Assembly: GCA_965372355.1 (NCBI GenBank)
Contig: CBDVBZ010000109.1
Coordinates: forward strand, 1 to 12,703
Reading direction: 5' to 3'
Origin: CBDVBZ01 sp965372355
GTDB lineage: Bacteria > Krumholzibacteriota > Krumholzibacteriia > WVZY01
DNA length: 12,703 nucleotides
Part shown: positions 1-6,961 of the stretch, one piece after another
Layout of the letters: every line of letters begins with the position of its first letter
Numbering within the stretch: position 1 is the stretch's first letter
The notes under the pieces: model-generated
The model's database searches: none
Told to the model about the DNA's origin: nothing
The model's input: only the letters and a program-made list of their open reading frames with translations
Made by a program: the position numbers and the translations under genes

Positions 1-467
1 GAAGCGGTGTTGAAGAAGGCCTCTAACCCGGGGGCCAGGATGAACTTATTGCTGGAGTATGCGATACCCAGAATGCGCGCATCGAAATCACCGATCCCCG
101 CAATGCTGCTGGACCCGAAGGGAGCGCTGGAAGGGTCGTTTACGCTCAGATTCTGGTAATATGCCCGGAAACGCATAGCGAACCTTTTACTCATCTCGCG
201 GTAGAAGCCGGCTTCTTCTCCTTTGAGATTCGCTATATCACCTCCCATGGGCCACCTGAACTCGGCTGTATGCTTGAGCAGCGAACCGCCTTCGTCTACG
301 AACTGTTGCATCTCTGTGATCAAGCGGTAGTCGTACGTGAAGTTCACCGGGTTGGTGCCGCTGTTGTCCTTCTTCTGCTTCTTCTCCTCCTCCTGCGCCC
401 AGACAACTGCCGGGATGGCAAATATGAGGGCGAGCAGGACAATCATCGAAATCTTGGTGAATCTCAT
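1..467 (-). CDS. Outer-membrane beta-barrel-like protein, 5' part only (runs off left edge)
   Basis: This reading frame is open from an ATG at 467 to the window edge (155 codons, last complete codon at 3-5). A strong Shine-Dalgarno AGGAGG (473-478 on the complementary strand) lies 5 nt upstream, so the start is well supported. Residues 1-24 form a classical signal peptide: a basic N-terminus, then a hydrophobic run, ending in VWA before QEEE. A short charged stretch (EEEKKQKKD) follows. After that come alternating, aromatic-rich beta-strand-like segments (for example NFTYDYRL, TAEFRWPMG, FRAYYQNL) and a GIGDFDARIL motif like those in barrel 'transporter' families. I infer a barrel inserted in the outer membrane; substrate unknown. 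The 5' region carries an operator-like repeat and a possible leader ORF. The specific family is not certain because the C-terminal half is missing. Confidence 0.75.
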   Translation of the reverse strand, partial: MRFTKISMIVLLALIFAIPAVVWAQEEEKKQKKDNSGTNPVNFTYDYRLITEMQQFVDEGGSLLKHTAEFRWPMGGDIANLKGEEAGFYREMSKRFAMRFRAYYQNLSVNDPSSAPFGSSSIAGIGDFDARILGIAYSSNKFILAPGLEAFFNTA

Positions 468-472
468 CTGAG

Positions 473-478
473 CCTCCT
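473..478 (-). promoter_or_regulatory. Shine-Dalgarno of the left-edge barrel gene
   Basis: The minus strand reads AGGAGG, 5 nt before the ATG at 467. It fixes the start of the partial barrel gene. Confidence 0.8.
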
Positions 479-582
479 TTGCTAATGATCATTCTCCTGA
501 CGCAACGCCCATCGATCGCGTCCAGAAGAGCCGTCGCATTTACAGGCCACACCGTTCTTGGCCTTTGACTCGCTACGCAAGC

Positions 583-636
583 TCAGGGCGGGAGCGCCCG
601 TGCCGTCGTGGCGGACAACACGCACTCGCATCGCAT
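583..636 (-). CDS. Possible 17-residue leader ORF upstream of the barrel gene
   Basis: On the minus strand a perfect GAGGAGG Shine-Dalgarno (642-648) sits 5 nt before an ATG at 636. It opens a 17-codon ORF (MRCECVLSATTARALPP) that ends at a TGA at 583-585. The ORF lies 115 nt upstream of the barrel start at 467. The distal half of the ORF contains a GC hairpin. The ribosome-binding site is better than expected by chance, but codon-level evidence cannot be had at this length. It could be a leader peptide, a small protein, or coincidence. The two Cys codons close to the start are unusual; no function is assigned. Confidence 0.3.
   Translation of the reverse strand: MRCECVLSATTARALPP
586..599 (-). 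other. GC-rich hairpin overlapping the 3' end of the leader ORF
   Basis: GGGCG and CGCCC pair perfectly around a 4-nt loop immediately upstream of the leader ORF stop codon. No U-run follows, so it is not a clear intrinsic terminator. A second stem, AGGCCA/TGGCCT with a 9-nt loop, lies downstream in the minus-strand transcript at about 544-566. Together they make the 5' region of the barrel gene structured. Confidence 0.35.
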
Positions 637-711
637 AGAAACCTCCTCGGTCGGGATGTCAGGCGTAGCAGACTGACACAAAAGGAGTTACAAAATAGAT
701 GTTCAGGGAAA

Positions 712-758
712 GCTTAGGGCACCGCGGCAGAGGGGGTCTATCCCATCTTAGTGGTATA
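712..758 (-). promoter_or_regulatory. Operator-like inverted repeat, copy 1 (upstream of left barrel gene)
   Basis: The core reads TATACCACT-AA-GATGGGATA on the minus strand (739-758), a degenerate 9-2-9 inverted repeat. The 32 bp at 727-758 match 5825-5856 at 27 of 32 positions, and weaker similarity extends to 712. The site is intergenic, about 245 nt upstream of the leader ORF and barrel start, and lies just beyond the 3' end of the PLD gene. TACCACT fits the TACYNMT heptamer described for NarL/LuxR-type response regulators. Assignment to that regulator class is inference. Confidence 0.45.
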
Positions 759-802
759 AAGGCGTATCCGCGTCCTAACCGTCATCTCGCCGATCTTCCC
801 GC

Positions 803-3800
803 CTAGAAGAGGTCCTGTAGACGCCGGGTGAGCCGTTTTGCCCGCGTGCGCATGCCGGGCTCGGGGAAGAGTTCCACGAGGTCCTCTTTCGAGTCAACCC
901 ACGTCGCCATTGTCGCCAGCCCGAACAGGTCCATCACACCGATGAGCGCGGTGTATCCACCGCAAACGGCGAGCACCTCGCCATCGGAGAGCATTCCCCG
1001 GCGATCCTGGTTCATCGATCCGATCGTAAAGGCAAGAATCGCATTCTCACGCTCATCGGGACGGTTCTCCGCCAGGTATTTCTTGAATCGTGCTTCCATC
1101 GGATCGATACCGCTGATCGAATCGAACTCGACGATCGCAAGCGGGGCAAGCCCAACCGTTTCATCCTTTAGCAGCTGTTTTGTTCGAACCTCGGCCATCT
1201 TCCGGCAGATCGATTCCCACTCCTCATCTTTGAGGATATCGAGCGCGACATCGGTGGCGAAGAACTGTGTCTTCATATGGAGAAAGGGCCGCACCTCATC
1301 TTCGCCGCCATCCGCACTGACGGAATCTGTCACCGATTCCTCACTGTATATGCGCCACGTCTCGGCGTATTCACGGTAGACATCGATCACCTCGGGAGCC
1401 ACCGGAAAGTCCTCGATGATAAACGGCGTCTTCTCCAAACCCATGAGAAAGGCGGATGCCCTGGCCACCCGGTCACCGGAGCCGAATGCGTTGTTGTAGA
1501 GTCCAACATGTATCTTGCCGCCGATCTTATCGAGATCCTCCTGAAGATACTTGCGCGCGGCGACGAGAAGCTCAAGTGTCTGCTGCATCAGGTACATCGT
1601 TGGTTTGGCGCTCGAGGGCGCATTGGTGGGGGAAGGCGCAATTGCGTAGACGTGCGCGCCACGGAGCGCCGCGGCGATGTACATCGCCGCCCAATAATCG
1701 CTCAACCACAGCGAATCCAGCGACATGAGCACGCTTTTCTTGGGTGCGAGATTGTACATCGTCGCCCGCTGTACGGTCGCTTTCTTTTCACCGTATCCGG
1801 TGTCGTTGAAAACAATCATGATGTTTTCGCGCCATCCTCGATCCCACAACTTCTGCAGTTTGTCCTCGTAGTCCGCCGGGAACGGCCGGTCCCGCAAAGC
1901 CATCGGTACTTCGTCCTTTTTGAAGCCCTGACTCAGACAGAGTTTCTTGACGCTCCGTTTGAGCTCAACGAGCGCGGGACCCCGGATGAGGAGCGCGCGG
2001 TCCTCCCACGACGGGGGGTGGTAGTGATCTCCTACACCGGTACCGGTCAAGACCCCCTCACCGCCCGCCGGGTCCTCCTCGAAAACGTCACGAAACGCAA
2101 ACTTGCGGTGATCCCGTATGTCAATATCGAGCGCAAACGCCGGATCCCAAACGTTCGTAACGCTCACGTGCACCTTGAAGACTCGCGCCAGTTCCTTCTC
2201 GCTCATCCCCTGAAAAGTCGGCGACGCCTGAATCGTCTCGAGGAGCTCGCGATGCGTCTCCTCGATGTGTTGTTTGATGTCCGTGTCTTTCAAGTCGACC
2301 GTCGCTGAAGTGTAGATCTCTTCCATGAAAGTCATGATCGGTCGCGATCCATTCCCCTGGTAGTAGTTCTCATCGATGAAAACCATAAACTGCGGCAAGC
2401 GCTCCCGCTCACCCGCATCGATGGCCTTGACCGCATCGATCATCGCGCGCATATACCCATCGGCCGCGATCTCCCATCCCTTGGCATCGGTCTCTCCGTT
2501 GTTGCGTTGTCCCTGGAAGTCGTGGATAACGAGGACGTGGTAGTCGCGTGTGTCCAGGATCATCCGCTTGAGCGCGTAGTGGAACTGCTCGTTGATGAGG
2601 TATTCCACGGTGTTATGCCGTGTGTAGTCGTGTCCCGTGAGCTTCTCGGTGATCGCATCAAACTCTGCCTGCGTATCGTACTGTTCGGGGCGCAAACCGT
2701 AGTTCAGCGGCAGCCAGGCGAGACGACCCGCCTTCGACCACATGCCCGTTTTCCAGCGCTCGCCGGACATCTTTGCCGCCCGATGAATCGCCGCGACGGT
2801 TCGCCGGAACACCTCGTACGCAAGCGCCTTCTGCCGCTCCGCCGCATCGGCTTCCTGGACGGCAAACCGTGAGTGGCTCGCCAGGAAGCTGTCAAACAAC
2901 TCGATCGCCGTCTCCGAGTATCCATCCGGCGTCTCGGGTTTCTTGCCCTCAGCGAAGTGGCTGTTGTAGGGTGTGACGATCTCGTCGTAAATGATTCGCT
3001 CCGCCTCCTCGGCGATCTGGTCCCCGGCGACGTCGTCGCCGATCGCCAAAGCGAATGCCCGGCGTAACTGGCTGTGGTACCGCTCGTCTTCGTTCACGAA
3101 GCTGTGTCCCTCGATACGAATGTGATCGCGGTAGATTCGGGCCCGTTCCTCAATGTCATCGAGGATGAAGCGCGGCGTGAGGAGTCGATCGAGCCACTCC
3201 ACGGCGTGCTCGATGTCCCGGACGGATTGTTCGAGATCACCGGGCAACCCGCTCTCTGTGAAGTCGTCCGCCGCGTCCGGGATGTCACCTTTGCCTATCT
3301 TCTTGGTCTTTTCAATCGGCCGATTACGCCGATACTTCCAAAACGGTGAGTTCAGGACAATACCGGCCAGCAGTTCCTTGTTTCGGCCCCAGTAGTCGAA
3401 CCGCAGCTCCTCGCCGTGATGAAACAAACCGCCGCGCCGGCCCGCGAACTGCAGGGAGATCACATAGCTCAACCCGCTTTCGCGAAAGTCCCACTCCACG
3501 CCGGTGCGGATATACGGGATTCGGATGTAGTACCCGATATCACCGCTCCACTGATCGTTTCGATACGAAACGCCGCCCTCGAGGCTCATGAGATGAACGC
3601 CGAAACTCGGGAAGATTCCCGCGGGAGTGAGGTTCGCAAAGACCCTGCCGACCGAGCTATCCAGATCGTAGGCATATCCGCCTTGGACACCGACGGCGAA
3701 ATGTATTCTGGGGGGTTGGCCGATGGAGTGCGGCGTCTCGGACACCGTTGAATCGTCGGTTTGCGCCCCGGCGGCGCCGGCACTCACAGACGTGAGGAGA

Positions 3801-3841
3801 AGCGCCGCCGCGAGAAACACGCATGCAGATCTGCTGGCCAT
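803..3841 (-). CDS. Large secreted phospholipase-D-superfamily protein with beta-rich N-terminal module
   Basis: The product is 1012 residues counted from the ATG at 3841. That start is preferred over in-frame upstream codons because it is followed directly by a signal peptide (MASRSACVFL..., cleavage near AGA before QTDD). Residues ~46-170 are alternating hydrophobic/aromatic beta strands resembling a small barrel. Residues ~190-430 are mainly alpha-helical. PLD lobe 1 spans ~434-631 and has an exact HxKxxxxD motif (H578, K580, D585), followed by a GVGDHY...WEDR...GPA stretch typical of the fold. PLD lobe 2 spans ~700-973 and has H855-x-K857 and, about 86 residues later, a GSMNxDxR...DGE motif. 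In lobe 2 the expected Asp seven positions after the His is Ala, with a Thr-Asp two residues beyond. Family knowledge: two HKD lobes form one active site for phosphodiester transfer or hydrolysis. Substrate unknown; phospholipid at the envelope is likely. The start lies 2 nt after the M48 stop with only a weak Shine-Dalgarno, suggesting translational coupling. Confidence 0.8.
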   Translation of the reverse strand: MASRSACVFLAAALLLTSVSAGAAGAQTDDSTVSETPHSIGQPPRIHFAVGVQGGYAYDLDSSVGRVFANLTPAGIFPSFGVHLMSLEGGVSYRNDQWSGDIGYYIRIPYIRTGVEWDFRESGLSYVISLQFAGRRGGLFHHGEELRFDYWGRNKELLAGIVLNSPFWKYRRNRPIEKTKKIGKGDIPDAADDFTESGLPGDLEQSVRDIEHAVEWLDRLLTPRFILDDIEERARIYRDHIRIEGHSFVNEDERYHSQLRRAFALAIGDDVAGDQIAEEAERIIYDEIVTPYNSHFAEGKKPETPDGYSETAIELFDSFLASHSRFAVQEADAAERQKALAYEVFRRTVAAIHRAAKMSGERWKTGMWSKAGRLAWLPLNYGLRPEQYDTQAEFDAITEKLTGHDYTRHNTVEYLINEQFHYALKRMILDTRDYHVLVIHDFQGQRNNGETDAKGWEIAADGYMRAMIDAVKAIDAGERERLPQFMVFIDENYYQGNGSRPIMTFMEEIYTSATVDLKDTDIKQHIEETHRELLETIQASPTFQGMSEKELARVFKVHVSVTNVWDPAFALDIDIRDHRKFAFRDVFEEDPAGGEGVLTGTGVGDHYHPPSWEDRALLIRGPALVELKRSVKKLCLSQGFKKDEVPMALRDRPFPADYEDKLQKLWDRGWRENIMIVFNDTGYGEKKATVQRATMYNLAPKKSVLMSLDSLWLSDYWAAMYIAAALRGAHVYAIAPSPTNAPSSAKPTMYLMQQTLELLVAARKYLQEDLDKIGGKIHVGLYNNAFGSGDRVARASAFLMGLEKTPFIIEDFPVAPEVIDVYREYAETWRIYSEESVTDSVSADGGEDEVRPFLHMKTQFFATDVALDILKDEEWESICRKMAEVRTKQLLKDETVGLAPLAIVEFDSISGIDPMEARFKKYLAENRPDERENAILAFTIGSMNQDRRGMLSDGEVLAVCGGYTALIGVMDLFGLATMATWVDSKEDLVELFPEPGMRTRAKRLTRRLQDLF

Positions 3842-3843
3842 GT

Positions 3844-5313
3844 CTACCGAGACTTGTATTGTTCTCGTCGCGTGATCTTGACGAGTGTGCCGGCCTCCAG
3901 CTTCTGGTCTACGGCGAGGTCGTTGACGACTGCCGTGTACGCCGGTGTCCAACGGTTGCCGGTTCGCTTTCCGAGCTGCGTGAGATTCTCATCGTCGCGA
4001 GCCTCGATGATGCGTACGCGCAAGGCGGCGATCGATTCCCAATCTTTCTTGGCCAACGGGCGCAGGCTCAGGGCGGTTTCGCGCAGCGCCTCACGATAAC
4101 GATCGGCGCCCGCAGCCACGAGCTGGTAGGTTACGCCGCCCATCTTTGCCCACAGGTAATGGAGATAGGAACGCTCGCCGCCTCGCTGCCCCTCTTCCTC
4201 GAGGCTCACGTGGTATCCCTTCCACTTGTCGCCTTCCACCGCGTGGCTCTTCAACGGGCTGACCCCGTGCTCTTTCCGAAGACGCTCTTCAAACTCAGCC
4301 GCGTAGGCGGTCGGGTCTTCGTCTCCTGCGACCGCGACGAACACAACCGCCTTCTCCTCGTCGGCGTAGGCCCCCACGTGCTGCGGTGTGTTCAGGCTCG
4401 TCCACCCTTTGGGAAAGGTCAGAGTGAACCCCATATCGGCCTGGTAGAAATGTTCGTCCTTGAAGATACCCGCGGCGGGGTTCTGGTCATACCAGATTCC
4501 GTCCAGCTTGCGCAGAAACTCCCGCCTTTCGGAGGCGATCGGCTTCTGCCGAGACCACTCGATCTTTTCAGCTTCTTTGTTGATGTTCTTTACACGATCC
4601 GGCGTCGTGGGGTGGGAATCGAAGAACGTCGCCTTGCGTTTCTCCCCGGTCAGCATCTCCACATCCGCTTCGAGGTGAGAGAGGATGTCGGCCAGTGCGG
4701 TCGGGTCGTAGCCGCTTTTTGCGGAAAGCCGCATGCCCAGTTTATCGGCCTCGTTCTCCTGGCCTCGCGAGTAGGTCGCCAGCCCCAACTGATTGACCGC
4801 GGCGATGGGCGCGTTGAGCAATCGCCCCAGATCCTCGTCCACGACGCTGCCGATGATCGCCCCCGGAATCTGCAAGACGCCGCCCAGGATGCCGCGGCGC
4901 TGCCTTTTCGCCGAGTGGCGCTCGGTGACGTGTGTGATCTCGTGACCGATCACTCCGGCCAGCTCATCCTCGTTGTTGGCGAGCACCAGAAGGGCACGCG
5001 ATATGTAGACCCAACCTCCCGGCAAAGCAAACGCATTCGGTTCGAACTGATCGACGATGGCGAATTTGAAGGTAAACGGGTTGTCCTCGAGGTTGCCCGC
5101 CAATCGCGATCCGATCGCCGCCACATAATCACTGGTCCCCGGCATCTCGTAGATGCCGATTAGAGCCTCCACCTGCTCGGCCACTTCCGCGCCGATCTTC
5201 TCGTCGTCCGATTGAGCCGCCGCCGGGAGCGCCGCAACCGAAGCGAGGGCAATAGCACCGATGAGCGCTACACAGATCAGCGGCAGCCGTTTCGTCACAT
5301 TTAGATTCCTCAT
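3844..5313 (-). CDS. Secreted M48-family zinc metalloprotease (BepA/YfgC-like)
   Basis: The product is 489 residues from an ATG at 5313, with GGGAGG (5324-5329) 10 nt upstream. A signal peptide covers residues ~1-34 (hydrophobic run, then AALPAAAQ), so export to the periplasm is predicted. The zinc site is clear: HEITH at 124-128 supplies two His ligands and the catalytic Glu, and E186 in ENEAD is the third ligand, as in other M48 enzymes. The conserved SHPTTPDR motif is at 233-240. Residues ~285-420 form an extra C-terminal domain. The end (~447-480) has the GNRWTPAYTAVVNDL pattern seen in long M48 proteins. In the family, periplasmic M48 enzymes degrade or process misassembled outer-membrane proteins. 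Here the gene sits directly upstream of a secreted PLD-like protein (2-nt gap) and downstream of a barrel remnant, which fits an envelope role. The actual substrate is not known. Confidence 0.93.
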   Translation of the reverse strand: MRNLNVTKRLPLICVALIGAIALASVAALPAAAQSDDEKIGAEVAEQVEALIGIYEMPGTSDYVAAIGSRLAGNLEDNPFTFKFAIVDQFEPNAFALPGGWVYISRALLVLANNEDELAGVIGHEITHVTERHSAKRQRRGILGGVLQIPGAIIGSVVDEDLGRLLNAPIAAVNQLGLATYSRGQENEADKLGMRLSAKSGYDPTALADILSHLEADVEMLTGEKRKATFFDSHPTTPDRVKNINKEAEKIEWSRQKPIASERREFLRKLDGIWYDQNPAAGIFKDEHFYQADMGFTLTFPKGWTSLNTPQHVGAYADEEKAVVFVAVAGDEDPTAYAAEFEERLRKEHGVSPLKSHAVEGDKWKGYHVSLEEEGQRGGERSYLHYLWAKMGGVTYQLVAAGADRYREALRETALSLRPLAKKDWESIAALRVRIIEARDDENLTQLGKRTGNRWTPAYTAVVNDLAVDQKLEAGTLVKITRREQYKSR

Positions 5314-5413
5314 AGTACTGACTCCTCCCTGAATGTCAGTGGATCGTCACTTCGGGATTCTTATCGATGCACACCCAAGCCAAATCTCCGTTCTGCCAGC
5401 GGGCCAGACAAAC

Positions 5414-5767
5414 CTAATGTTTCCCCCATCTGTCCAGCAGACCAGTCGCGTAGCTAAGATTGATAATGAAATTGTGCCCGTCGAAACGCAGCCTGGCCCC
5501 GTAATCCAAACCGTACTTCGTCACGATATAGAGTCTGGCCGATGGCAGGAACGCAGCCGTGAAATTCACCATGTGTCTCCTGTCGTGCACACTCGGATCC
5601 CAGAAGACGTCGTCTCCCGTGTCGTCACTGACCTGCCAGTTGTTCGCGCCACCGAGAAACGTGCGCCGGGACGAAAACGCGAGCAACGGGGCGGTCGCCC
5701 ACATCCCGACGTCGAGATCCACGTTGACGTTCCCCTGGAGTATGCTCTCTACCTTGTTGCCGTTCAT
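5414..5767 (-). pseudogene. Remnant of phenol/MetA-type outer-membrane barrel gene with internal deletion
   Basis: The 117 codons encode two separated parts of the full-length barrel protein of 10642-11775. Residues 3-41 match the region around GNKVES...RTFLGGA, and residues ~39-117 match the C-terminal 80 residues ending in TGLLD. The intervening 181 codons are absent. Both breakpoints in the intact gene carry GGTGGCGC, and one copy remains here (5646-5653). The deletion is exactly in frame (543 nt). The 5' end is also lost: there is no signal peptide, and the ATG at 5767 has no Shine-Dalgarno. DNA similarity to the intact copy is high by eye, so the duplication is fairly recent. A functional outer-membrane protein is unlikely; a short expressed product cannot be excluded. 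It lies between the operator-like repeat and the M48 gene. Confidence 0.8.
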
Positions 5768-5810
5768 AGGGGGACAAGATTCTGTGCTTTCTGGATTTAC
5801 CCTATTTGGA

Positions 5811-5856
5811 GTTTAGACTGCGGAGCAGACCGGGGCTATCCCACTTTAGTGGTATA
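5811..5856 (-). promoter_or_regulatory. Operator-like inverted repeat, copy 2 (upstream of barrel remnant, M48 and PLD genes)
   Basis: The core at 5837-5856 reads TATACCACT-AA-AGTGGGATA on the minus strand, a 9-2-9 inverted repeat with one mismatch. It is the better-preserved partner of the copy at 712-758. Upstream side similarity includes a shared G[CT]TTAG and GCGG...CAGA. It lies about 60 nt upstream of the barrel remnant, and nothing else separates it from the M48-PLD operon, so it may control that operon. The 7-2-7 layout resembles NarL-type sites (TACCACT matches TACYNMT; the other half has one mismatch). The regulator is not in the window. Confidence 0.5.
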
Positions 5857-6276
5857 TGCCTCAGGAATAGAGACTTCGGGGTTTTGGTCGTTAGTGCCCG
5901 TTTAACGCACGCGCTCGCGTTGAGCCACCGCCTTCTCTTTGGTGCCCCAGGAAGAACGGGACACTGAGCCCCTCTTCGCCGGTGGCCACGTCGGTGCGAA
6001 ACATGAGGATCGACGGGATGAGAAAGCGAACGCCCAACCTACCACCGCCGACAATCATCGCTGCCACCTTCGGCTCGAAACCTCTGGAGCCCGAAGGCAT
6101 GAAGGCTGTAGAATGAGTGATCAGGGAGTGCCGCTACGGCGGTCTTCCCGCGCTGCAGGTGGCAACGGCCTTACCAAACTGTTGCCCGCCAGGTGATGAT
6201 CTATCTGCAAAGGTCTGAGCCAGGTGGATTCGATGCCGCGGCACATTAGGACCCGGCTTGCACCGGATGGATTCGG
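5857..6276. other. 420-bp stretch with no gene I can support
   Basis: Only short overlapping frames occur, none with a good Shine-Dalgarno or a recognisable product. The best is a minus-strand frame at 5891-6100 with glycine-rich and hydrophobic segments (IVGGGRLGVRFLIPS) that I cannot assign. No terminator, tRNA or inverted-repeat element is evident. Confidence 0.4.
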
Positions 6277-6882
6277 ATGGTATCGATGAAGGATTCTTCC
6301 GCAAAACCCAGGTTCATTCTTCGCCAGCTCCTGTTGGTTGGGATTCTCGGTGGCGCGGCACTGCCGGCTTCGTTGATTGCTGTCCTGGTCGGACGAGGAT
6401 CCGTTGAGCACTTCGTCTTCACGGTGGCCCCGGCCTTGCTGGGCGTGCCGCTCCTCATCCTCTGGGGTGTTGTTATCTGGGTCGTGGCCCGGCGATACGA
6501 AGATCCGGATATCAGGCGACGAATGCAATGGGCCGCAGCTGTGCTCGTCGGAATCGGCCACTTTTCTCTGTTGCTTGTCCCATCATACCCGGCGGGTCTC
6601 CTGTTGAACTTTCGGGATGTGCGTGCAGCGCGCTACTACTGCGAGTCGCTGATGCCTCGATTGGAATCTCACCGCGAGGCCAACGGCGAATACCCGGTCA
6701 AAGTGGACTCCCTGCTACCGTCCGGGCGTCCTTTGCCGCGACTCTTGAACGGCAGGCAGTTTTACCGTCGCGTGGGCGCTGACTACGAGTTTGCGTTTCT
6801 GGATCCGTCCCCGATATGGGGTGGGCACAGCTATTTCTCTTCCACGGCGCGCTCCCGCGGCAAGTGGGAGCGGTGGCACTGA
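6277..6882 (+). CDS. Small membrane protein with three predicted helices and a soluble C-terminal domain
   Basis: The product is 201 residues. Three hydrophobic segments at ~14-38, ~46-71 and ~85-110 are predicted transmembrane helices, with a basic loop RRYEDPDIRRRMQ between the second and third. The remaining ~90 residues are soluble. They begin ARYYCESLMPRLESHREANGEYP, a helix followed by a G-x-YP turn that faintly resembles the pseudopilin-like layout seen in some membrane-anchored proteins. They end in GGHSYFSSTARSRGKWERW. No enzyme motif is visible. The start is uncertain: neither the ATG at 6277 nor the one at 6286 has a clear Shine-Dalgarno. The gene converges on the CPBP gene with a 79-bp gap. 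I do not recognise a named family, so this is a hypothetical membrane protein. Confidence 0.7.
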   Translation: MVSMKDSSAKPRFILRQLLLVGILGGAALPASLIAVLVGRGSVEHFVFTVAPALLGVPLLILWGVVIWVVARRYEDPDIRRRMQWAAAVLVGIGHFSLLLVPSYPAGLLLNFRDVRAARYYCESLMPRLESHREANGEYPVKVDSLLPSGRPLPRLLNGRQFYRRVGADYEFAFLDPSPIWGGHSYFSSTARSRGKWERWH

Positions 6883-6961
6883 CGCACTGCCAATAACCGA
6901 GTCCGTGATGGTGGAGCCTCGAGATGAACCTCTGAACTGGCGCCGCCTGCGAGTTGCGTCG

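Noticed and set aside
1277..2308. 343-codon plus-strand open frame
   Set aside because: It is antisense to the PLD gene; the composition is Arg/His-rich shadow sequence.
3842..3952. Upstream extension of the PLD gene to 3952
   Set aside because: It would overlap the M48 gene, and the 37 extra residues are Arg-rich and would bury the signal peptide.
3823..5163. 446-codon plus-strand open frame
   Set aside because: It lies antisense to the M48 gene, which has a signal peptide, zinc motifs and a Shine-Dalgarno. The antisense frame has no domain logic and is a product of GC-rich codon use.
5891..6100. Minus-strand 69-codon frame with hydrophobic segment
   Set aside because: There is no Shine-Dalgarno, no recognisable family, and the end is repetitive Arg/Ala sequence. 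A barrel fragment was considered but no residue pattern matched.
6883..6961. Bidirectional terminator between the convergent genes
   Set aside because: No GC stem followed by a T-run on either strand.
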